Source: a bacterium (GTDB taxonomy: Bacteria; Planctomycetota; UBA11346). Taken from it: DNA of 13,758 bases. The notes under the pieces were generated by a model, which was not told the DNA's origin, ran no database searches, and was given only the letters and a program-made list of their open reading frames with translations. Shown piece after piece: positions 1-5,290 of this stretch. The DNA is taken from the NCBI GenBank assembly GCA_020049615.1, contig JAIFKN010000096.1, positions 1-13,758 of the forward strand. Direction: 5' to 3'. The position numbers were made by a program, and so were the translations under genes. Position 1 is the first letter of the stretch. Every line of letters starts with the position of its first letter.

Positions 1-177
1 CCGTGGATCGCCGGCGCCGCGGTGGTGATCACCTACCTCGCCGAGGTCCTGGTCGACAACAGCAGCGCCCGCCTGACCGTCGTCACGATGATCCGCTCGT
101 CCTGGACCACGACCCTGGTCTTCGGCGCGGTCAACATCGTCGCCCTGCCCTACATCATCCGCGCCATCGCCCGCTGA
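1..177 (+). CDS. echB: Ech-type hydrogenase membrane subunit EchB (NuoH-like), 3' end only
   Basis: The window opens inside this gene; 58 codons and a TGA stop remain in frame 1. The visible protein has a hydrophobic stretch, then a loop reading LVDNSSARLT, then a final membrane helix ending in IIRAIAR. The acidic (I/L)xxDN-x-AR loop followed by RSSW and a last helix is typical of the C-terminus of the NuoH-like membrane subunit of group 4 hydrogenases (EchB, CooK, HycD), which carries ions through the membrane and contacts the small subunit. The gene lies 9 bases before echC, matching the usual echABCDEF order, so echA should lie upstream outside the window. The assignment rests on this short tail plus the downstream genes; HycD or CooK naming is possible. 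Confidence 0.8.
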   Translation, partial: PWIAGAAVVITYLAEVLVDNSSARLTVVTMIRSSWTTTLVFGAVNIVALPYIIRAIAR

Positions 178-186
178 GATCCCACC

Positions 187-627
187 ATGAGCGCCTTCGC
201 CAAATCGCCCTGGATCCTCCACTACGCCGCCACCAGCTGCAACGGCTGCGACATCGAGGTGCTGGCCTGCCTGACCCCGGTCTATGACGTCGAGCGCTTC
301 GGCATCATCAACACCGGCAACCCTAAGCACGCCGACATCCTGCTCATCACCGGCTCGGTGAACGAGCAGAACCGCGACGTGGTCAAGAGCCTCTACGACC
401 AGATGCCCGACCCCAAGGTGGTGGTCGCGATCGGCATCTGCGCCACCAGCGGCGGCATCTTCCGCGAGTGCTACAACGTCCACGGCGGCGTCGACTCGAC
501 CATCCCGGTCGACGTCTACGTCCCCGGCTGCGCCTGCCGCCCCGAGGCGATCATCGACGGCGTGGTCAAGGCCCTCGGGGTGCTCGAAGCCAAGGCCACC
601 GCCCTCAAGCAGAAGAAGATCGCATAA
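187..627 (+). CDS. echC: Ech-type [NiFe]-hydrogenase small subunit EchC (NuoB-like)
   Basis: This 146-residue protein is the small subunit that holds the single [4Fe-4S] cluster next to the nickel-iron site and passes electrons between ferredoxin subunit and active site. The four ligands are visible: C18 and C21 in CNGCDIE, C85 in GICATSGG and C115 in VPGCACRPE. The spaced CxGC form, instead of the adjacent CC of true NuoB, is the mark of group 4 hydrogenases. Length is normal for EchC, which lacks the flavodoxin-like extensions of other hydrogenase small subunits. The ATG at 187 is 9 bases after echB and gives a start just before the cysteine motif, as in the family; no strong Shine-Dalgarno is visible. 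It should lie on the cytoplasmic side of the membrane. A paralogue, nuoB, lies at 9852-10412. Confidence 0.93.
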   Translation: MSAFAKSPWILHYAATSCNGCDIEVLACLTPVYDVERFGIINTGNPKHADILLITGSVNEQNRDVVKSLYDQMPDPKVVVAIGICATSGGIFRECYNVHGGVDSTIPVDVYVPGCACRPEAIIDGVVKALGVLEAKATALKQKKIA

Positions 628-629
628 CC

Positions 630-1016
630 ATGGCCCACTATATCGAACAGCAGGACGTCATCGCCATCGCCCGCGAGGAATTGCCGGCCCGCGCCGAGCA
701 GCTGGCCAAGGACGGCTGGCGCATCGTCCACGTCGCCTGCATCGTCCAGGGCGACCAGCTCGAACTGCTCTACGCCTTCGACAAGGCCTACAAGCTGGTC
801 AACTACCGCGTGCTGGTGCCCAAGAGCGACCCGGTGGTGCCGAGCATCAGCGCCACCTATCTCGCCGCGTTCCCCTACGAGAATGAGTTGCAGGACCTCT
901 TCGGCATGAAGGTCGAAGGCCTGGTCCTCGACTTCAAAGGCAAGTTCTACCGCAAGCGCCACGAGGCGCCCTTCAACCCGCCCGTCTGCGCCGTCGCCTC
1001 GCCGGCAGGGAAGTAA
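630..1016 (+). CDS. echD: Ech-type hydrogenase subunit EchD (NuoC-like, 30 kDa family)
   Basis: This 128-residue protein matches the small NuoC-like subunit of Ech hydrogenases, a structural partner of the large subunit. The signature is ENELQDLFGM at residues 84-93, equivalent to the E-R-E-x-x-D-x-x-G motif of the respiratory chain 30 kDa family, followed by a basic GKFYRKRHE tail that matches the domain end. There are no metal-binding motifs, as expected. The reading frame is open further upstream (from 468), but that part overlaps echC in another frame and looks non-coding; the ATG at 630, two bases after the echC stop, gives the usual length. The purine run AGAAGAAG at 611-618 is a weak ribosome site. 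It is co-transcribed with its neighbours. Confidence 0.9.
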   Translation: MAHYIEQQDVIAIAREELPARAEQLAKDGWRIVHVACIVQGDQLELLYAFDKAYKLVNYRVLVPKSDPVVPSISATYLAAFPYENELQDLFGMKVEGLVLDFKGKFYRKRHEAPFNPPVCAVASPAGK

Positions 1017-1019
1017 GCC

Positions 1020-2105
1020 ATGGCCCAGCGCACCATCGTACCCTTCGGCCCGCAGCACCCCGTTCTGCCCGAGCCCATCCATCTCGACCTCGTGCTCGAG
1101 GACGAGCAGGTCGTCCAGGCCATCCCCTCGATCGGCTACGTCCACCGCGGCCTCGAAGGCCTGGCGCAGAAGAAGGACTACCACGAGATGGTCTACGTCG
1201 CAGAGCGCATCTGCGGCATCTGCAGCGCCATCCACGGCATCGGCTACTGCATCGGCGTCGAGGCCCTGCTGCAGGTCGAGGTCCCGGAACGCGCCGCGCG
1301 CCTGCGCGTCATCATCGGTGAGCTCTCGCGCATCCACAGCCACATCCTGTGGGCCGGCCTGCTCGCCGACGCTTTCGGCTTCGAGAGCCTGTTCATGCAC
1401 TCGTGGCGCGTGCGCGAGCTGATCCTCGACCTGCTCGAGGAGGCGACCGGCGGCCGCGTCATCTTCGGCATCTCCAAGGTCGGCGGTCTGCGCCGCGACA
1501 TCGACGACGCCCAGCTCGGCCGCATGGCCGGCAAGCTCGACCTGGTCGAGCGCGAATGCCACGCCGTCACGGATCCCCTGCTCAACGACGGCACGGTGAA
1601 GAAGCGCACCGTCGGCGTCGGCATGCTGCCCAAGGACATCGCCCACCTGCTCGGCGCGGTCGGGCCCACCGCCCGCGGCAGCGGCCTGGCGCTGGACGCG
1701 CGCAAGCTCGGCTACGGCGGCTACGACGGCCTGCAGTTCGAGCCGGTGGTCGAGCACGGCTGCGACAGCCACGCGCGCAGCGCGGTGCGCGTCGGCGAGA
1801 TCTACCAGTCCTTCGACCTGATCCGCCAGAGCCTGAAGGCCATCCGCCCTGGCGACGTCGACCTCAAGGTCAAGCCCGGCACCAACCCCAAGGGCCATTA
1901 CGCCGCCCGCCTCGAGCAGCCGCGCGGCGAGGTGATCTACTACCTCGAAGGCAACGGCACGCCGAACCTGCACCGCTTCCGCGTGCGCACCCCGACCTTC
2001 GCCAATGTCGCCCCGCTGGTGAAGATGCTGGAAGGCTGCCAGCTCGCCGACGTGCCGGTCATCGTCCTGACCATCGACCCCTGCATCTCCTGCACGGAGC
2101 GCTGA
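1020..2105 (+). CDS. echE: Ech-type [NiFe]-hydrogenase large (catalytic) subunit EchE
   Basis: This 361-residue protein carries the nickel-iron active site that interconverts 2H+ and H2. The L1 motif ERICGICSAIHG gives C65 and C68, and the L2 motif DPCISCTER gives C355 and C358; both CxxC pairs needed to bind nickel are intact, so this is a hydrogenase and not a NuoD. The protein stops exactly at the arginine three residues after the last cysteine. Most [NiFe] large subunits have a C-terminal extension removed by an endopeptidase after metal insertion; its lack here agrees with what is reported for EchE and CooH. The ATG at 1020 follows echD by three bases with a good ribosome site GGGAA at 1008-1012. 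Maturation genes (hyp) are not in the window. Confidence 0.96.
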   Translation: MAQRTIVPFGPQHPVLPEPIHLDLVLEDEQVVQAIPSIGYVHRGLEGLAQKKDYHEMVYVAERICGICSAIHGIGYCIGVEALLQVEVPERAARLRVIIGELSRIHSHILWAGLLADAFGFESLFMHSWRVRELILDLLEEATGGRVIFGISKVGGLRRDIDDAQLGRMAGKLDLVERECHAVTDPLLNDGTVKKRTVGVGMLPKDIAHLLGAVGPTARGSGLALDARKLGYGGYDGLQFEPVVEHGCDSHARSAVRVGEIYQSFDLIRQSLKAIRPGDVDLKVKPGTNPKGHYAARLEQPRGEVIYYLEGNGTPNLHRFRVRTPTFANVAPLVKMLEGCQLADVPVIVLTIDPCISCTER

Positions 2106-2106
2106 C

Positions 2107-2499
2107 ATGCCCTTCTTCTCCTTCGCCGGCCTGGTCTCGAAGGCCGCCGTCAGCAAGCCGGCCACCCGACTCTATCCGTTCGCCAAACGCGAGCCGTACG
2201 CCGCCACCCGCGGTCACGTCGTCATCCAGATGAGTTCGTGCAACTTCTGCACCTTGTGCGCCAAGAAGTGCCCGACCGACGCGATCGAGGTCGACCGCGC
2301 CGGCCGCATCTGGCGCATCGACCGCCTGAAGTGCATCCAGTGCCGCGCCTGCGTCGATGCCTGCAACAAGAAGAGCCTGACCCTCGACCCGCACTACAGC
2401 CCGGCGATGACCGCCAAGGACGTCGACGCGTTCAAGGGCGAGCCGCTGCCGCCTAAGCCGGAAGCGCCGGCCGCCGCGGCGCCCTGCCCCACCGCCTGA
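2107..2499 (+). CDS. echF: Ech-type hydrogenase ferredoxin-like subunit EchF (NuoI-like)
   Basis: This 130-residue protein binds two [4Fe-4S] clusters and carries electrons between soluble ferredoxin and EchC. Both motifs are complete: C45-x2-C48-x2-C51-x3-C55-P, then C76-x2-C79-x2-C82-x3-C86. The last cysteine is followed by asparagine, not the usual proline. After the ferredoxin fold, residues from about 100 to the end form a proline- and alanine-rich tail (PLPPKPEAPAAAA) that looks disordered and holds one extra cysteine. The start codon lies one base after the echE stop, so translation is probably coupled. This is the last hydrogenase gene of the operon; a small hairpin and a methyltransferase gene follow within 25 bases. 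Confidence 0.93.
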   Translation: MPFFSFAGLVSKAAVSKPATRLYPFAKREPYAATRGHVVIQMSSCNFCTLCAKKCPTDAIEVDRAGRIWRIDRLKCIQCRACVDACNKKSLTLDPHYSPAMTAKDVDAFKGEPLPPKPEAPAAAAPCPTA

Positions 2500-2505
2500 G
2501 TCTCC

Positions 2506-2522
2506 GGCCGACGGGTTCGGCC
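2506..2522 (+). other. Small inverted repeat just before a methyltransferase start codon
   Basis: GGCCGA (2506-2511) and TCGGCC (2517-2522) form a perfect 6-bp stem with a 5-base loop. The stem ends one base before the ATG at 2524 and would hide the region where a ribosome site should be. No T-run follows, so it is not a typical terminator. A role in lowering translation of the downstream gene relative to the hydrogenase is possible but short GC stems also arise by chance in such DNA. Confidence 0.4.
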
Positions 2523-2523
2523 C

Positions 2524-3075
2524 ATGGACAGCTTCGCCGCCATCCATCTCGGTTATGAAGCCGCCGTCCGCGGCCTCGGCCTGCTGGCTCCCCGCCGCCT
2601 CGCGGCCTGGCTCGGCACGAGGGCCCGGGTGATCCTCGACCTCGGCGGTGGCACCGGACTGGCGGCGGACGCCCTGCCTGGCCGCTGCGTCATCGTCCTC
2701 GACCACAGTCCGGCCATGCTCCGGCATGCCAGCGCGCGTCGCCTGCTCGCCGACGGTGGTCGCATCCCCTGTCCTGATGGCGCCTTCGACGCCGTCCTGT
2801 GCTGCGATGTACTGCACCACGCCGCGGAGCCGGCGCACCTGTTCGCCGAGGCGGCTCGGGTGCTGCGCCGTGGAGGTCGCCTGGTGGTGCGCGAGTTCGA
2901 TCCACGACGCAACCGTGCCAGGCTGCTGCTCGCGGGCGAACATCTCCTGTTCCCGGCCATATCCTACCGCACTCCGGCGGCCTGGGCGGCGCTGGCCGAA
3001 CGCGCCGGCCTGCGCCGCCTGCGCTGGCGACGCGACGGCTGGGGATTCCTCATGGTCCTGCAGCATGCCGGCTGA
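2524..3075 (+). CDS. Class I SAM-dependent methyltransferase, unknown substrate
   Basis: This 183-residue protein has the Rossmann-type methyltransferase fold. Motif I is VILDLGGGTG at residues 36-45, which binds the SAM methionine part; D60 in VIVLDHSP ends strand 2 and should bind the ribose; FDAVLCCDVLHH at 88-99 and LRRGGRLVV at 114-122 are the next conserved strands. This pattern is that of the UbiE/Methyltransf_11 type. The N-terminal part is only about 35 residues, so the substrate-binding cap is small, and the protein is short for the family. No signal peptide or membrane helix is seen. It lies 24 bases after echF and overlaps the next methyltransferase gene, suggesting one transcript with the hydrogenase. 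The substrate could be a small molecule, a quinone-like compound or a peptide; the sequence does not say which. Confidence 0.85.
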   Translation: MDSFAAIHLGYEAAVRGLGLLAPRRLAAWLGTRARVILDLGGGTGLAADALPGRCVIVLDHSPAMLRHASARRLLADGGRIPCPDGAFDAVLCCDVLHHAAEPAHLFAEAARVLRRGGRLVVREFDPRRNRARLLLAGEHLLFPAISYRTPAAWAALAERAGLRRLRWRRDGWGFLMVLQHAG

Positions 3076-3925
3076 CGGGCGTCCATCCGCAGCCGTGCTG
3101 CTGCGCTGCGCTTGGTGCTGGTTGCGCGGGGCGGTGGTCACACCGCAGGACATCGCCGCCGCCTACGACCGCGCCAGCCCCACCTACCATCTCTGGGAGG
3201 AACTGATGGGCGGTCAGCTCGACGGGCTGCTCGGCCCGGGCGAACTGGCCGGGGCGCGGGCCTGCGACCTGGCCTGCGGCACCGGTGCCATGTCGCAGCG
3301 GCTGCTGGCGGCCGGAGCAGCCGCCGTCGATGCCGTCGACCTCTCGCCCGGCATGCTGGAGCGCTGCCGCGCCCACGCCGGGCCGGGCATCACCCCGGTG
3401 CTGGCCGAGGCCGGCGCCTTCCTCGCCGCCAGTGGCGCGCCCTACGACGCCATCGCCTGCACCTGGGCCTGGCCGTACCTGCCGCCGTCGATGCCCCGGC
3501 TGCTCGCCCGCCGGCTGCGCCCGGGTGGTCTGCTGGTGGTGGTGTGCAACCGCCGAGACACCCTGCCCGGCCTGACCGCCGCCGTCTATGACGCCATGGC
3601 TGCAGCGCCCGGCGAGATCCGCCGCATCCTCACCATCGGCTCGCGCCTGCCGCCCTCGGCCGACACCCTGGCGCGCCGTCTGACACCACATGGCTTCCGC
3701 GTCCGACTGGCCGAGCATGGCGAGGAGCTGCACCGTGAGCCGGACGGCGAGGCCCTGCTCGCCTGGCTCGAGGAGACCGGCGCCGGCGCCGGTCTGGAAT
3801 CGCTCTTCGCCGATCCCGTCCGCGGCCGCGCCCGGCTCGCCGCCGCCCTCGGCCGGCGCTGCCGTGACGGCTATGGCGTCGCCATCGCCCACCGCTTCCT
3901 CCGCCTGGTCGCCGTGCGAACCTGA
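3065..3925 (+). CDS. Second class I SAM-dependent methyltransferase, unknown substrate
   Basis: Counted from the ATG at 3065 the protein has 286 residues. The SAM site is DLACGTG at 68-74, with DAVDLSPGMLERC at 89-101 as the strand 2 acidic region and LRPGGLLVVV further on. The sequence before motif I, DIAAAYDRASPTYHLW, resembles the helix at the start of many UbiE-type enzymes. The start is uncertain: ATG 3065 overlaps the upstream stop by 11 bases, but the first 23 residues look unlike a methyltransferase; a GTG at 3134 would start with (M)VTPQDIAAAYD, which fits the family better. Neither has a clear ribosome site. The C-terminal half (about 130-286) is long and probably holds the substrate region. 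The radical SAM gene starts three bases after the stop, so the three genes act as a unit. Confidence 0.82.
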   Translation: MPADGRPSAAVLLRCAWCWLRGAVVTPQDIAAAYDRASPTYHLWEELMGGQLDGLLGPGELAGARACDLACGTGAMSQRLLAAGAAAVDAVDLSPGMLERCRAHAGPGITPVLAEAGAFLAASGAPYDAIACTWAWPYLPPSMPRLLARRLRPGGLLVVVCNRRDTLPGLTAAVYDAMAAAPGEIRRILTIGSRLPPSADTLARRLTPHGFRVRLAEHGEELHREPDGEALLAWLEETGAGAGLESLFADPVRGRARLAAALGRRCRDGYGVAIAHRFLRLVAVRT

Positions 3926-3928
3926 GGC

Positions 3929-5161
3929 ATGCGCAGCGACCGTCAGCTCCTCCGCCTGCTGTGCTCGACCGCGCTGCCGCGCCAGGCCTGGTACAATCTG
4001 CGCGCGGGCGGCGGCGCGGCAGGCGGACCTGGGCGCATCCTCGCCGGACTGCGCGTACTGCTCGATGGCGAGCGCCTGGCGCGGCACCGCGGGGCCTTCG
4101 TCATCAGCTCGTTCCTGCCGCCCCTGCCGTCGGCCGCCTTCGCCACCGGCATGCGCGCCGCCGGCACCTGGGACGACCGCCGGGCGGGACGCCGCCGCGC
4201 CCCGCTGTCGGCCTATCTCGCCGTCACCCGCCGCTGCCCGCTGGCCTGCGGACACTGTTCGGCCCGCCAGACCGGCGGCGCCGAACTCGACACCGCCGGC
4301 TGGCGCCGGGTGATCGCCGGGCTGCAGGACGCCGGGGTGGCGATCATCGGCCTCACCGGTGGCGAGCCGCTGGCGCGGAGCGACCTGACCGAACTGGTAG
4401 CCTCGATCGACCAGCGCAGCACCAGTCTCGTCTTCAGCTCCGGAGCGGGATTCACGGCAGAGCGTGCCGCCGCCTTGGTCCGGGCTGGGCTCTTCGGTCT
4501 GTGCATCAGTCTCGATGGCCCTGACGCCGCATCCCACGATGCGCGGCGCGGCTGCCCCGGCTCGTTCGCCCAGGCCATCGCCGCCATCGGCTTCGCCCGC
4601 CGCGCCGGACTCTACACCCTGGCCCAGACCCTGGTGCGGCGCGCCGATCTCGCCGACCATAACCGCTTCCTCGCCATCGCCCGCCTCGCCAAGCGAAGTG
4701 GGGCGCAGGAATTGCGGGTGATCGAGCCGATGCCGGCCGGCGCCCTGGCCGCCGCCGGCAACGAGGCGTTCTACGACGTCGCCGACCGCGACCGCCTCAT
4801 CGCCTGGCATCACGAAGCCAACCGTCGTGCCGACTGCCCCAAGGTCAGCACCTTCGCCTGGACCGAGGACCCCTCCCGCTTCGGTTGCGGCGCAGGCACG
4901 CAGCACTGCTATGTCGCCGCCGATGGCGCGTTGCAGCCGTGCGACTTCGTACCCCTGGCGGTCGCCGATCTGCGGCATGAGGACGTCGGCGCGGCCCTGA
5001 CCCGGCTGCGCGAGGCGGTCGGCAACCCACGCCGAACATGCATGGCCCAGGCCTTGCGGCAGCACGGCACGAATCCGCTGCGTGGTCCGGCAGCCTGCGC
5101 CCGTTGCACCGCGATGCGCGAGGAGGGACTACCCGGGGCCTACCGCCGCCTGGGTGGCTGA
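3929..5161 (+). CDS. Radical SAM protein with SPASM-like C-terminal cysteines
   Basis: This 410-residue protein cleaves SAM to a 5'-deoxyadenosyl radical with a [4Fe-4S] cluster bound by C103-x3-C107-x2-C110 (RRCPLACGHC). GGEP at 144-147 is the SAM methionine site and CISLDGPD at 192-199 fits strand 4. Downstream, C320, C327, C338, C371, C390 and C393 lie in a pattern (FGCGAGTQHCYVAADG, QPC, CARC) like SPASM or twitch domains, which bind one or two auxiliary clusters and are common in enzymes that modify peptides or proteins. The first 95 residues are an extra domain with a PPLPSAAF motif of unknown role. ATG 3929 follows the methyltransferase by three bases. Possible jobs include peptide modification or cofactor synthesis; no precursor peptide gene was recognised nearby. 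Confidence 0.87.
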   Translation: MRSDRQLLRLLCSTALPRQAWYNLRAGGGAAGGPGRILAGLRVLLDGERLARHRGAFVISSFLPPLPSAAFATGMRAAGTWDDRRAGRRRAPLSAYLAVTRRCPLACGHCSARQTGGAELDTAGWRRVIAGLQDAGVAIIGLTGGEPLARSDLTELVASIDQRSTSLVFSSGAGFTAERAAALVRAGLFGLCISLDGPDAASHDARRGCPGSFAQAIAAIGFARRAGLYTLAQTLVRRADLADHNRFLAIARLAKRSGAQELRVIEPMPAGALAAAGNEAFYDVADRDRLIAWHHEANRRADCPKVSTFAWTEDPSRFGCGAGTQHCYVAADGALQPCDFVPLAVADLRHEDVGAALTRLREAVGNPRRTCMAQALRQHGTNPLRGPAACARCTAMREEGLPGAYRRLGG

Positions 5162-5179
5162 AACCAGCCTGCTTGCCGA

Positions 5180-5208
5180 CGACGGCGCTACGCAGCAGGT
5201 CGCCGTCG
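5180..5208 (+). terminator. Possible intrinsic terminator after the radical SAM gene
   Basis: CGACGGCG (5180-5187) pairs perfectly with CGCCGTCG (5201-5208) across a 13-base loop, 18 bases after the stop codon. The following bases TTCACGCCTTCTTGT are pyrimidine-rich but have no true T-run, so termination would be weak or factor-assisted. Its place at the end of the ech-methyltransferase-radical SAM series fits an operon end. Confidence 0.4.
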
Positions 5209-5247
5209 GTTCACGCCTTCTTGTCCGGAACCGTTGAACAGCTGGCA

Positions 5248-5276
5248 TGGACTCTCTGGTACCGCCGGTCTATGCT
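5248..5276 (+). promoter_or_regulatory. Weak candidate promoter for the beta-helix gene
   Basis: TGGACT (5248-5253) and TATGCT (5271-5276) are separated by 17 bases and each match 4 of 6 sigma-70 consensus positions. The start codon at 5291 is only 14 bases further, so the leader would be very short. The 129-base gap between the genes holds otherwise only the hairpin at 5180-5208. Low confidence. Confidence 0.22.
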
Positions 5277-5290
5277 GGGCCAGGTCCGCC

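Noticed and set aside
516..2165. 549-codon open frame on the minus strand opposite echC-echE
   Set aside because: It mirrors strongly coding + strand genes with clear motifs; its protein is Ala/Asp/Val-rich with no recognisable domain. Long antisense open frames are expected in GC-rich DNA.
3050..5065. 671-codon open frame on the minus strand opposite the methyltransferase and radical SAM genes
   Set aside because: Low-complexity Gly/Ala/Gln-rich protein without motifs; the + strand has complete catalytic motifs.
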